A stretch of 38,329 nucleotides of DNA from Bacillota bacterium (GTDB lineage Bacteria; Bacillota; Sulfobacillia; RBS10-35; JAJYVN01), in the NCBI GenBank assembly GCA_021806565.1, contig JAJZXK010000026.1:1-38329 (forward strand), in the 5' to 3' direction. Numbering within the stretch: position 1 is the first letter of the stretch; every line of letters starts with the position of its first letter. The position numbers were made by a program, and so were the translations under genes. The notes beneath the pieces were generated by a model, which worked only from the letters and a program-made list of their open reading frames with translations, was not told where the DNA came from and searched no databases. Shown one piece after another: positions 24,125 through 33,124 of this stretch.

Positions 24125-25588
24125 ATGCCTCTGCCCGTGAACCGCTGCCGTCCCGCGCCGGCCCCGACGCGTCGGGCGCTGCTGGCGAGGATGCCGGCCG
24201 CGGCCGGCATCCTCGCCGGGGCCGGGCTGGCGGCCGGCTGTGGGTCTTTGCGCTCCACGACCCGGCCGCACGGCAACCGCCAAACGGTGCGGCTCGTGTT
24301 TCAGCCGCTGGCCACCCTGCCCTTCACCCAATTGGCCACGGTGTTCCGCGACGTCCTGCGGGGGTTCGAGGCCAGCAACCCCGGCATCACCGTCGACGTC
24401 GTGCCGCCCGCCGGAACGGCGGCGAACCTGGCGGCGATCACCGCCGGCGCCGGCGCAGACATCGTCTACGACTTCCATTTCGCGCCATACGCCCAACAGG
24501 GGCTACTGTTGCCACTGGATCCGTTCCTGCGCCAGGATAACATCACCACGGATCGCTGGTCGGCCACCCAGATGCGCGTGTACCGCACTCCGCAGGGCCT
24601 GTGCGCCCTACCCTGCTTCTTCGGCACCATGGTGTATGCGGCCAACCTCGACGACTTTGACCGCGCGGGCCTGGCGTATCCGGACCCGGCATGGACGTAC
24701 ACCGACTTCAGCGGTCTGGCGCGGGACCTGACCCGTGAGCGCAACGGGTTACGGCGCTTTGGCGCGGAGGTTGCCTGGTATGCGGCGTCGACCAACGACG
24801 GTGAGAGCGCCTGGCTGTTTCGCGCCTTTGGGGGACGGTTCATCGATCCCGCCGGCACCGGGTTGGAGATCAATTCGCCGCCCGGCCTGACCGCCGGCCG
24901 CTGGATGTATGAGCAACTGCTCTGGCCCGGCATCGCGACGCCCCGCCAGCCCGGCCGCACCAGCCTGCGCTTCGGGGACGGCCAGGCATCCATGGTGGCG
25001 ATCGGAAACTGGGACGTGGCCCGCGTGGTGCTCGCCGCCAAGGCCCTGAACAAATGGAACTTCTATCCGTTCCCCCGCTTCCCGCACGGCCGCACGACCT
25101 TCGGCACGGACGATTTCTACGCCATCAACGCCGGCACGCGCCACGTGCGCGAAGCCTGGGCACTGCTCAGGTGGCTGTGTGCGGAACCGGTCTGGCAGAC
25201 CGCGATGGTCCGCACGCAGTTGCTGTCTCCGAGTCTGGTCTCCCTGTGGCCGCTTTGGGAGCGCAGCGTGCGTTCCATCGCACCGATCCTGCACGACAAG
25301 GCGGTCGAGTGGTTCGCCCGCGCCGCCACCGGAGGCGAGGCGGTGGCCCCCGCATACTTCCACCGCCAGGACACACCCACCCAGGCGCTGATCGGCACCG
25401 CCTTCGGCCGGCTCCTGGCCCGACAGACCACGGTGGCCCGGGAGTTTGCGCGCCTGCAGACTCAGGTGGCCGCGCTCCAAGCGGCTGCCGCGCAGCAGGG
25501 ACCAGCCCCAACCCTGGCGCAGCAGCGGGCGACCCGGGCGCGGCAACAGCAGCGCATGGCGACCATGTTCGCGGCGGGCCGATCCTGA
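24125..25588 (+). CDS. Extracellular solute-binding lipoprotein 3
   Basis: A 487-residue exported protein of the carbohydrate ABC solute-binding type. The signal peptide has RR at 16-17 and a lipobox AAGC with Cys39, consistent with Tat or Sec lipoprotein export. Mature features are VRLVFQPLATLPF, the block RQDNITTDRWSATQM, YPDPAWTYTDF, and TDDFYAINAGTRHVREAWALL. It ends MATMFAAGRS, almost the same tail as lipoprotein 2. A Gln/Ala-rich helical segment precedes the tail. The ATG at 24125 follows AGGGGGGCGACAGG; an upstream in-frame ATG at 24005 would overlap the oxidoreductase gene and misplace the signal peptide. It is probably co-transcribed with the Gfo/Idh gene. No permease follows. Confidence 0.9.
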   Translation: MPLPVNRCRPAPAPTRRALLARMPAAAGILAGAGLAAGCGSLRSTTRPHGNRQTVRLVFQPLATLPFTQLATVFRDVLRGFEASNPGITVDVVPPAGTAANLAAITAGAGADIVYDFHFAPYAQQGLLLPLDPFLRQDNITTDRWSATQMRVYRTPQGLCALPCFFGTMVYAANLDDFDRAGLAYPDPAWTYTDFSGLARDLTRERNGLRRFGAEVAWYAASTNDGESAWLFRAFGGRFIDPAGTGLEINSPPGLTAGRWMYEQLLWPGIATPRQPGRTSLRFGDGQASMVAIGNWDVARVVLAAKALNKWNFYPFPRFPHGRTTFGTDDFYAINAGTRHVREAWALLRWLCAEPVWQTAMVRTQLLSPSLVSLWPLWERSVRSIAPILHDKAVEWFARAATGGEAVAPAYFHRQDTPTQALIGTAFGRLLARQTTVAREFARLQTQVAALQAAAAQQGPAPTLAQQRATRARQQQRMATMFAAGRS

Positions 25589-25638
25589 GCCGGCCGGCCG
25601 CCGGCGGCATCGGGTAGAATCGCGATACGGTTCAGATC

Positions 25639-25974
25639 ATGCCACCCGTGGAGTGCAAGCACCAAGTGGCACAGACGCCACACACGCCGTTTGTGACCGA
25701 CCTCGACGGCACCCTGCTCGCCCCCGACGGGCAGCTCTCCGCCTGGACGCGCACCACATTGACGGACGTGCTGCAACGCGACTGCCCACTCACCTACGCC
25801 ACGGCCCGCAGCCGCCATAAATGACGCGGCGCGGGGACAGCCGCCTTCATGTTCGCCGCCACAGGCCGACGCCTAGCCGTGCGCAACGCCCAGGCACGCG
25901 TGCGCGCCGCCGCCAACGGCACCATCGTCGGCAACGACGCGGACGGGGCCACCGCCTACCTCCTGCGGAACTGA
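25639..25974 (+). pseudogene. Cof-type HAD phosphatase remnant with internal deletion
   Basis: The first 61-residue frame (25639-25824) has the HAD nucleophile motif DLDGTLL and continues through LQRDCPLTYATARS, the N-terminal part of Cof-type sugar phosphatases, then stops. A second frame (about 25840-25974, in a different register) encodes AFMFAATGRRLAVRNAQARV and ends GNDADGATAYLLRN, the C-terminal end of the same family. The cap domain and core strands between them, which would be roughly 150-200 residues, are missing. The simplest reading is one large deletion plus frameshift. The product should be inactive. It follows solute-binding lipoprotein 3 by 50 bases and may once have been part of that unit. 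Confidence 0.75.
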
Positions 25975-26014
25975 CATCCACTGCCAAAAGGGCGGCCGCC
26001 CGCCACACGGCGCC

Positions 26015-26494
26015 TCAATGGGCCACCCCAAGCACGACCCGCACCGCCTCCGCCCGATCCGTGGCGCGGATGATCCCCCGCAGCCAAGCCGTCAACCGCT
26101 CCGCGTCCCTCTCCGTCCCCACCTCCTGCCGGACCGGCTCAGGCACTGCGTCGAATCGAACGGCGAACGCTTCGAGCACATCTGCCCGCCGCCCTTCGAT
26201 TCGACCCTCCGCCCGTCCCATGTCCTTCAGGTCGTCGAACAGGTTCGGGGTGATCGCCATCTCAGCCAACACCTCCATCACTCGCCTCCGCTCCGCGGGC
26301 GACGCCCGAAAGTATGCCAAGGCCAGCATCGCGTTCAGAATAACCTCTCTCAATGCGGGTTCCAACGGCTCCAACAACGGCACTGTCGCCACGATCAACT
26401 CGGGCATCGGCCGACGCACGCGCATCAAGGGTATGAGGGCCAACCGCACCGCGTCCGCAGGCGAGGCACGCCCGCCGGAGCACTCATCCAACAA
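26015..26494 (-). pseudogene. C-terminal half of an Rpn/PD-(D/E)XK transposase-like protein
   Basis: The 159-residue frame resembles the C-terminal half of Rpn (YhgA-like) proteins, which are recombination-promoting nucleases. It has the helical PLMRVRRPMPELIVATVPLL region, LALAYFRASPAERRRVMEVL, and the charged GRAEGRIEGRRADVLEAF tract followed by FDAVPEPVRQEV. The N-terminal PD-(D/E)XK nuclease domain is absent: the frame upstream of the TTG at 26494 runs only 18 codons to a stop, with unrelated sequence. The gene is therefore probably truncated at its 5' side, next to the tandem repeats at 26534-26579. A TTG start with AAGGGCGAAG upstream could still give a short product, so a residual protein cannot be excluded. 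Confidence 0.68.
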
Positions 26495-27204
26495 TTCTTC
26501 GCCCTTACAAGGGCAGCACTGCGGGAAGACGGGACAGGGTGGCCGCTGTTAACCGGAACAGGTGGCCGGCATGACCGGAATCCGCACATGGGTGATCCGC
26601 AGGCTACAACCCGCCGACCGGCGGTGGGCGGTGAGTCGTAGCCTGGATCGAGAGGAGAGCGTCCGTGATCAACGACCGCCGGCTCACGCCGACGTTAGGC
26701 CGGTGGACGGCGGCCCGCCGGGGTCGGATGTACCCACCCCGGCAAGGAAAGGAGCGATCCGGAGCCATGTGCCCACGGCGGTTGTCCGGCAAGCCGCTGC
26801 CTTTGGGCCGCGTCTCCGGTCCGCTGTGCTGCGAGCCTGTTACCGGGTGGCAGACTGCCCACCCGAACCCGCTACGCTCGGTTTCAAGGTTCTGACCCAT
26901 TCTACCGGCAGGGAGGAGCGGCGCTTCCTCTGTCGCCTGAAGGCGGCAGCCCCCGCGCCGCGTGATTTATGGTGCCGCACGCGATGGGTTCTCCGCCTCA
27001 GGCACCGCGGCGGCGATACCACACACCCCGGACGGCCGGGCGCAGCGAACAGCTGCCGCCCGCGGTGCGGCCCGAAACCACCGCCCGGCCCCGTCCGGAG
27101 GTGATCGTCCCAGACGACTCCCTCCACCTGCCCGCCACAGGTGCGACGGTTCTTGGGTCGATCACCCGCGGATCCACCCCGGCGCCATCCGGATACAGAG
27201 CACC
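26495..27204. other. 710-base gap with insertion-sequence-like repeats and no clear gene
   Basis: The only structured element is the tandem repeat at 26534-26579. A plus-strand frame at 26665-26895 (GTG start with AGGAG seven bases upstream, 76 residues beginning MINDRRLTPTLGRW) is the best small-gene candidate, but I recognise nothing in it and it is Arg/Pro-rich. No RNA gene or terminator is evident. The stretch lies between two truncated genes and the sulfatase cluster and reads as a decayed integration zone. Confidence 0.4.
26534..26579. repeat. Two imperfect tandem repeats, IS21-end-like
   Basis: Two adjacent copies occur at 26534-26557 and 26558-26579. Both begin ACAGG and share TGGCCG and ACCGGA at matching positions. 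Multiple short direct repeats of this type are found at the ends of IS21-family elements, where the transposase binds. No istA or istB gene is in the window, so this would be an orphan end. Confidence 0.45.
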
Positions 27205-28593
27205 TCAGTCCGCCGCCACGGGGAACGGGTCGGTCTCGTCGCCAACCTCCCGGCGCAGCCGCGTCAGTTCGGCCTTCAACTCGGCCACCACGCCCGCATA
27301 CTGCGGATCGTGGTAGACGTTGTGCAGTTCACGCGGGTCCCGCTCCAGATCGAACAACTCCCATTCCGGCGGCGCGGGCTCCTTTTCGTAGTAGTAGATG
27401 AGCTTGTGGCGTTCGGTGCGCACGCCGTAGTGCGCATACACGTTGTGGTGCGCAACGTGCATGAAGTAGCGGTAATACATGGATCGCTGCCACTGCGCCG
27501 TCGCCTCGCCGCGCAGGATGGGCCGCAGGCTCTGGCCCTGCATGCGTTCGGGGGCGTCGAGCCCCGCGTAGTCCAGCAGCGTCTGTGCGAAGTCGACGTT
27601 GAGGGCAAAGCGGGACTCGGTGCGTCCCTGGGGGATCTCCCGCGGGTAGCGCACCAGCATCGGCATGCGCAGCGACTCCTCGTAGAAGAAACGCTTGTCA
27701 TACCAGCCGTGGTCGCCCAGGAAGAAGCCCTGGTCGGACGAGTAGATGACGATGGTGTCCTCGGCCAGCCCCTCCGCGTCGAGGTAGTCCAGCAACCTGC
27801 CGACACCCTCGTCCACAGCCGCGACGCAACGCAGGTAGTCCTTGATGTAGCGCTGATACATCCACCGCCGCCGTTCCGGCAGGGAGAGGCCTTCGGGGGC
27901 CGGGGCCTTGACGTCCTTCGGCCCCAGGTCGCGGTCGACCCGCATCCGCGCGGCTGCGGCGGCCGCCGCCCGATCGGAGTAGTCGTCGTCCAAGGTGTCG
28001 GGCAGGGGCACGTCCCCGTCGGCGAAGAGTTCGGCGTGCCTGGGAGCCGGCTCCCAGGGTCGGTGCGGCGCCTTGTGGTGGCACATCAGCAGGAAGGGGC
28101 GCTCGCGGTCGCGCCGCTGCAGCCAGTCCAACGACTGATCGGTGATGATGTCGGTCACGTAGCCGGGATACACGCGCTCGGTGCCCATCTCGATCATTTT
28201 CGGGTCGTGGTAGAGCCCCTGGCCCGGAAGGACGTTCCAGTAGTCGAACCCGGTCGGATCGTGGATGCCGCCGTGGCCCAGGTGCCACTTCCCGACGATC
28301 GCCGTCTGGTAGCCCGCCCGCTGCAGCAGTTGCGGGAAGGTCGGTTGACGGCCGTCCATGCGTTCGTTGAGCGTCTGCACCTCGTTGACGTGGCTGTACG
28401 TGCCGGTCAGGATCGTGGCCCGGCTGGGGGCGCAGATCGAGTTCGTACAAAAGCAGTTGTCCAGCCGCACCCCGCCGGCCGCGATCCGGTCCAGATTCGG
28501 GGTGCGGTTGATGCGGCTACCGTAGCATCCGATCGCATGCGCCGCGTGGTCGTCGCTGAGGATAAACACGATATTCGGTCGGGTCCCCGCCAT
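27205..28593 (-). CDS. Sulfatase 1 (formylglycine-type, CxPSR motif)
   Basis: A 462-residue sulfatase of the alkaline phosphatase superfamily that would remove sulfate esters, probably from sugars or glycans. Metal ligands Asp14-Asp15 lie in FILSDDHA, and the nucleophile Cys54 in SICAPSRATILTG is the residue that a maturing enzyme converts to formylglycine. The GKWHLG block and a second metal site in YSSDQGFFLGDHG follow, and the C-terminal ELFDLERDPRELHNV is typical of heparan/mucin-type sulfatases. The ATG at 28593 follows GGAGG by eight bases. No signal peptide is seen, so it is likely cytoplasmic. It lies 141 bases downstream of the GxGYxYP lipoprotein gene in the same direction. Confidence 0.93.
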   Translation of the reverse strand: MAGTRPNIVFILSDDHAAHAIGCYGSRINRTPNLDRIAAGGVRLDNCFCTNSICAPSRATILTGTYSHVNEVQTLNERMDGRQPTFPQLLQRAGYQTAIVGKWHLGHGGIHDPTGFDYWNVLPGQGLYHDPKMIEMGTERVYPGYVTDIITDQSLDWLQRRDRERPFLLMCHHKAPHRPWEPAPRHAELFADGDVPLPDTLDDDYSDRAAAAAAARMRVDRDLGPKDVKAPAPEGLSLPERRRWMYQRYIKDYLRCVAAVDEGVGRLLDYLDAEGLAEDTIVIYSSDQGFFLGDHGWYDKRFFYEESLRMPMLVRYPREIPQGRTESRFALNVDFAQTLLDYAGLDAPERMQGQSLRPILRGEATAQWQRSMYYRYFMHVAHHNVYAHYGVRTERHKLIYYYEKEPAPPEWELFDLERDPRELHNVYHDPQYAGVVAELKAELTRLRREVGDETDPFPVAAD

Positions 28594-28734
28594 CGATCCT
28601 GCCTCCACTCCATACGCCGGGGAGCTCGCGCGCCAACGCGCCCCGGCTCTATACTCCGGCCTTCGCCCCCAACGACCCCTGTCCTGCGCCGCCAGGCCGG
28701 ACAAGGCGCCAACCGCGCGGCTTGGGCGCACCGC

Positions 28735-31458
28735 TCATCCCTTCGGGCGCGTCAGCCGGATGCGGCGCACCGCCAACCCGGCGCCGCCGCTCAAGCGGAA
28801 GTCCGCGCGGTTGTTCTGGCGGCCGGTGAAGTCCGCATTGGAAAGCGTCCAGGTGACGGTCTTCCAGCCGCCGCCACCGGTGAGCGTCACGCTCGGACCC
28901 GCCGAGGTGTAGGCGCCGGCCAGGCCGGCCGCGGGGCTGTTGTAAGACGCGTGCAGCATCCCCCCGGCCGGGGCGTCCCAGTACGTGACCGACAACTCCA
29001 GCGCCCGCGGATACGACCAGCCGGGCACGTTGGCGACGAAGTAGAGGTAGCTCGAGGGGTTGGTCGGCGAGGGCCGGTTGCGGTCGAACACCACCGCCGG
29101 TTTGCCCCCGATGGAAGCGAGGTGGAAGTTGCTATCACCCAGATGGGCGCCGACCTGGCGCAACTCCATGCCCGAGGCCTTCCCGTCCAGCGCCAGGGAC
29201 ACCGACTGCGGATCGGTCGCCGGCAACCGCAGATGGGCGGAGAAGCTGGATGGCGCGACCGTGGGCTTGGCCGGCAACGCCGCCCCCGCCGGACGGCGGT
29301 TGTATTGGATGGCCCCGTCCACCAACGCCAGGGAGGCCTTGGCCGCCGCCGTGCAGCGCACGTAGACCAGTTCGGAAGGCAGAAGCGGCGACCAGTCGAC
29401 CGCAAGGCGCGCCACCGTCCCCCAGGCGCCGCCCACCGTCCCAGCCGGCCGCCAGCTCTTGCCGTCCGTGCCGACCTCCACGTCGCCGCTGCCGGTGAAA
29501 AGCAACTCCGCACCGGCCTGATGGCAGCCCTCCACGTTGAAGGCGTACGTCCAGCGGCGGCCGTCGCTCGCCTGCCGCAACTGCAGCGGCTGGCCGTCCC
29601 GCAGGTAGGCACCGCCGGACGAACCGGAGCCGGCGTCCCCCGCCAGCGCCAGATAGTAGCGGTCACGCGCGCCCCACCGCGCCGGCGTGCCGACGGGCGA
29701 AGTCCGGGCCATCCCCCGTTTCCAGGCTGTCCGGGCCAGGTCGACCAACTGGCCGGGAAGCACGAACCGCACCCCGGGCGGGTACTTGGCCCCGACCACC
29801 CGCATAACGTCCGCGTAGGTCTCGCCGTTGCCCAGACCGACCGTCAGAAACAGCGGCCGCACGCTGGTGGACGCCGCCAAGCGCTCGACGGCCGAAACGG
29901 CCTGCTCGGCCCCCGTCGCGCCGGCCCCGCCGTAGCCGCCGATCGGCAGGACCGGCCTGGAGTTCACCCATAGCGGCTCGGCCGGATAGGTACCGCCCTG
30001 GATATAGCCAAGGACGAAGCCGTCGGCGGCCTCACCCCCGTGCAGCAGGTCCCATAAACCCAGGGCCTGCGGGGTATGGACGCCGCCCTCATGTGGCAGG
30101 GCCTGGCCGAGGCGGAGGCCGGCGGAACGCATGGCCGACTGTGCCGACGCCACATAGGCCTTCCAGTGTGGTGTACCCACGAAGGACGGCAGGTCCGGAT
30201 ACCCGAAGGGCAACCAGGCGACCAGTTCGTCGTTGGGCGTGGCCGAATCAAAGTAGTGCCGCGCGATACCGGGCGTCCACCCGGGGGCCATGCCCTGCAT
30301 CGACCATCCCACGGGCACCTTGCCCCGGGCCGGGTCCAGCCAGCGCCCCTCGTGGAAGTCGATCAGCACCGAGATGTTGTCCCCATCGGTGACGACGACG
30401 GAGACATAGATCCCGTTCGGATCGAGGGCGGGTGCCGCCGCGCGCGGGCGCTGTGCGGGGGCCGGCGTGGCCGGCATGGCGGTATGCACACTGAGGTTCT
30501 CCGCCGACAGCCCCGGTGTGTCGGCCCCAACGAAGTTGACGCCGTGGCTGCTGCAAAAGATCGTCTGCTTCGCCTCGTTGTTCGTCCAGCCGAAGGCCGT
30601 GAACCGCTTGGCCGCCACCCGCCGCAGCACACCGGCCAGCACCCCGCCATGGCTGCCGGTCGCGATCTGGTTCATGTCCCCGATCCACGTGAAGGCCCGG
30701 GTCACCACGGCATAGTCGCGCGGCGTCCAGCGCAGCACCCTCTCGGTGCCATCGCCCGGCATGTCGCCCACGGAAATGAAGGCGAGCGCCCCTGGCGCCT
30801 GCTTACCAAGCTGCTTCCAGGCGTAGCGATAGGCGGCCGTGGCGTCGCGTAGCCCGACCTTGCGCAGGTCCAGGAGCGATTTCCATCCGCTGCCCGCCAG
30901 GTCGATCCCGCCCGCGGCCACAGCCGCGAGGCCGACCAGGGCGGACTGCGCGTCCGACGGGTCGACGGCAGCCGCCCCGTGCACCCAGGCCAGGGTGTTG
31001 GCGACGTTGATCGTCGCCGGCAGCGCCGGGTCCCAGACGATGTACTGGTCGACGCCGAGCCGCTTGGCCAGCGCGAACGCATCGGCCGGCGTCCCCTTGC
31101 GCACCCCGAGGTGGTAGCGGCTGCGATAGACCTCCAACCAGCGCGCGTCCGAGCCCTGAAAGGCCACACCACCCACGTAGTTGGACGGCAGGAGCACATA
31201 CAGTCCCTCTCCGCCATGGCGCACGCGGCGGTTGACCAGCCCCTGCAGGATGGCGACGGCCACCTGCGTATGCAGGGCGACTCCCTGCAGATCGACCACA
31301 AGTACCGACCCGGGCATCGCCGCCGGGGCTGGCAGCCAACCCTGCGTCCGGCCGGCCGCGACCGGCCCCAGCCCCCCGCATCCCGTGAGCCAGGGAAGGG
31401 CCCCGAGTAGCGGTAACGCACCCATCCCCCGCAGTACCGTCCGCCGCGCGACTCCCAC
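28735..31458 (-). CDS. GxGYxYP-family putative glycoside hydrolase, Tat-type lipoprotein
   Basis: A 907-residue exported protein. The signal has RR at 5-6, a hydrophobic stretch and the lipobox LTGC with Cys27. The N-terminal half resembles the GxGYxYP N-terminal domain (VAILQGLVNRR, YIVWDPALPATINVANTLA). The second domain has YVSVVVTDGDNISVLID, VPVGWSMQGMAPGW and SATPNDELVAWLPFGYPD; this last block is where the naming motif GxGYxYP should be, but it reads PFGYPDLP. The C-terminal 300 residues look like two beta-sandwich domains. The family is thought to be glycoside hydrolases but lacks firm biochemistry. GTG at 31458 follows GGGGGGATGCGC; ATG at 31464 and 31485 are alternatives. It precedes sulfatase 1. 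Confidence 0.78.
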   Translation of the reverse strand: MGVARRTVLRGMGALPLLGALPWLTGCGGLGPVAAGRTQGWLPAPAAMPGSVLVVDLQGVALHTQVAVAILQGLVNRRVRHGGEGLYVLLPSNYVGGVAFQGSDARWLEVYRSRYHLGVRKGTPADAFALAKRLGVDQYIVWDPALPATINVANTLAWVHGAAAVDPSDAQSALVGLAAVAAGGIDLAGSGWKSLLDLRKVGLRDATAAYRYAWKQLGKQAPGALAFISVGDMPGDGTERVLRWTPRDYAVVTRAFTWIGDMNQIATGSHGGVLAGVLRRVAAKRFTAFGWTNNEAKQTIFCSSHGVNFVGADTPGLSAENLSVHTAMPATPAPAQRPRAAAPALDPNGIYVSVVVTDGDNISVLIDFHEGRWLDPARGKVPVGWSMQGMAPGWTPGIARHYFDSATPNDELVAWLPFGYPDLPSFVGTPHWKAYVASAQSAMRSAGLRLGQALPHEGGVHTPQALGLWDLLHGGEAADGFVLGYIQGGTYPAEPLWVNSRPVLPIGGYGGAGATGAEQAVSAVERLAASTSVRPLFLTVGLGNGETYADVMRVVGAKYPPGVRFVLPGQLVDLARTAWKRGMARTSPVGTPARWGARDRYYLALAGDAGSGSSGGAYLRDGQPLQLRQASDGRRWTYAFNVEGCHQAGAELLFTGSGDVEVGTDGKSWRPAGTVGGAWGTVARLAVDWSPLLPSELVYVRCTAAAKASLALVDGAIQYNRRPAGAALPAKPTVAPSSFSAHLRLPATDPQSVSLALDGKASGMELRQVGAHLGDSNFHLASIGGKPAVVFDRNRPSPTNPSSYLYFVANVPGWSYPRALELSVTYWDAPAGGMLHASYNSPAAGLAGAYTSAGPSVTLTGGGGWKTVTWTLSNADFTGRQNNRADFRLSGGAGLAVRRIRLTRPKG

Positions 31459-31670
31459 GCGCATCCCCCCAGGTGGACCGTACATGCGCTCATGTGGGGC
31501 TCATTTCCTGCCAACCGCCGTCCAAACGAGCGGCAGGCCGCCGCCGCGGGCCGGGTGCGGGCCGCGATGGAGTCCCGGAGGGACCGCCCCAGGCGCAGGT
31601 GGGGACCGGGCCCGCCGAGACGGGCCGCCTGTGCGCGCACAGATGCGACACCACCGCGGCCGGCGCGGTT

Positions 31671-32954
31671 TCAGTCCTCCGGCTGCGTCGTCGCGCCGCG
31701 CGCCACGTCCACCTCCCAGTTCGAGATGGCCGCCCGCAGGCGCGCCGCCCGGGCCGGTTCCCGCGCGGCCAGGTCGTCGCCCTCGGCCAGATCGTGTTCA
31801 AGGTCGAAGAGGGCGGGTGGGGCGCCGTCCCGCAGCAGCAGCTTCCAGGGGCCCTCCCGGACGGCGCGGTCGCGGCCGTGTCCCCAGAAGATCTGCCGCG
31901 GCGCGAGCGCACCCGTCCCGAACAGCAGGGGGCACAAGTCCACCCCGTCGAGCGGACGGGGCGGCGCTCCCGCCCCCGCAAGGGCGAGGAAGGTCGGCAA
32001 CAGATCGAGGCAGACGGTCGGAACGTTGCAGCGCGACCCGGCGGGGATCCGTCCCGGCCAGCGGGCCATGGCCGGGATGCGGTGGCCGCCCTCCCAGAGG
32101 GTGCCCTTGCCGCCCCGCAGTTTGCCGTTGGAACCGACCCGCGTCGCCCCGTTGTCCGAAAAGAAGAAGACCAGCGTACGCTCCTCCAGCCCGAGCCGCG
32201 CCAAAGCGGCCAGGACCTCCCCCACCCCCGCGTCCATGGCTTCGGTCATCTCGCGATAGGCGCCGACCCGATCCTGCCGTTCGGGGTGTCGCCGCCCGTC
32301 CGCCATGCGCACCGGACCGTCGCCGGGACCCTGGTAGGGCGAGTGGACCGCCTCGTGCGCCACATAGAGACAGAAGGGTTCGTGCGCATGCGCCTCGATG
32401 AAGCCGACCGCATGGCGGGTGATCAATTGGGTCGTGTAGCCCTCCTCGGGCACCAGGCGGTCGCCGTCCCACCAATCGGGGAAACCGGCGCCGTCCACGT
32501 GGCTGAAGTAGTCGACGTTGCCGCTGACGTAGCCACGAAAGGAGTCGAAGCCGTGGCGGACGGGGTTGTAACGGGGATCATAGCCCAGGTGCCACTTGCC
32601 GCAGATCCCCGTCGCGTACCCCGCGTCGCGCAGCAGGCCGGCAAGGGTGGCCTCCCCCGGTTGCAGGCCGTGGTGGCGCAGGCCCGCGCCGGGATCGGCA
32701 AGGATCACGCCCGGGATGCCGGCGCGTTGCTGGTACCGCCCGGTGAGCAGCCCCGCCCGGGTGGGACTGCAGACCGCACCGCTGGAATGAAAATCATCGA
32801 AGCGCAGGCCGCCGGCGGCAAGGGCGTCCAGATGGGGCGTGCGCACCTGCGGATGGCCGTAACACGCCAAATCCCCGTAACCGAGGTCGTCGGCCAGAAC
32901 GATCACGAAGTTCGGCAGGGACCGGGGCGAAGACGCCGCCCCATGTGCGGGCAT
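31671..32954 (-). CDS. Sulfatase 2 (formylglycine-type, CxPTR motif)
   Basis: A 427-residue arylsulfatase-like enzyme. The metal pair Asp22-Asp23 is in VLADDLGYGDLACYG, the formylglycine Cys62 in AVCSPTRAGLLTGRYQ, with GKWHLGYDPRYNP and the metal-binding FFSDNGATRVGSNG further on. It is a close match to the arylsulfatase A / N-acetylgalactosamine-6-sulfatase type by these blocks. The ATG at 32954 follows AAGGGGG by nine bases; a much longer frame reaching 33128 has a low-complexity N-terminus and no site. No signal peptide is evident. It is in the same direction as the WrbA-like gene (170 bases upstream) and the GxGYxYP gene (about 210 bases downstream). No maturase is in the window. Confidence 0.93.
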   Translation of the reverse strand: MPAHGAASSPRSLPNFVIVLADDLGYGDLACYGHPQVRTPHLDALAAGGLRFDDFHSSGAVCSPTRAGLLTGRYQQRAGIPGVILADPGAGLRHHGLQPGEATLAGLLRDAGYATGICGKWHLGYDPRYNPVRHGFDSFRGYVSGNVDYFSHVDGAGFPDWWDGDRLVPEEGYTTQLITRHAVGFIEAHAHEPFCLYVAHEAVHSPYQGPGDGPVRMADGRRHPERQDRVGAYREMTEAMDAGVGEVLAALARLGLEERTLVFFFSDNGATRVGSNGKLRGGKGTLWEGGHRIPAMARWPGRIPAGSRCNVPTVCLDLLPTFLALAGAGAPPRPLDGVDLCPLLFGTGALAPRQIFWGHGRDRAVREGPWKLLLRDGAPPALFDLEHDLAEGDDLAAREPARAARLRAAISNWEVDVARGATTQPED

Positions 32955-33124
32955 CGGGCCGTGCCCCCTTCCGGCCTGATATCGATCGCTTCTGCCTTCT
33001 GGCCCGCACGACCACGTCCTGCCGCCGCCGCACCGCTTCGCAGGGATGTCGGGGGAGCGGACCGGCCTTCCTGAACCATCGGTGATCACCCGGTGCGATC
33101 GGAACCGGAAGGTCGGCACACGGA

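Noticed and set aside
25588-25612. GCCGGC-rich inverted repeat after solute-binding lipoprotein 3
   Set aside because: Could be a terminator stem, but there is no T-run and such repeats are frequent at this GC content.
26665-26895. 76-codon plus-strand frame with an AGGAG site
   Set aside because: Good spacing to a GTG, but no recognisable sequence and it lies in a decayed region; noted only in the gap description.
26962-29973. 1003-codon plus-strand open frame
   Set aside because: Antisense to sulfatase 1 and the GxGYxYP gene, with Arg/His/Gln-rich low-complexity product and no recognisable domain.
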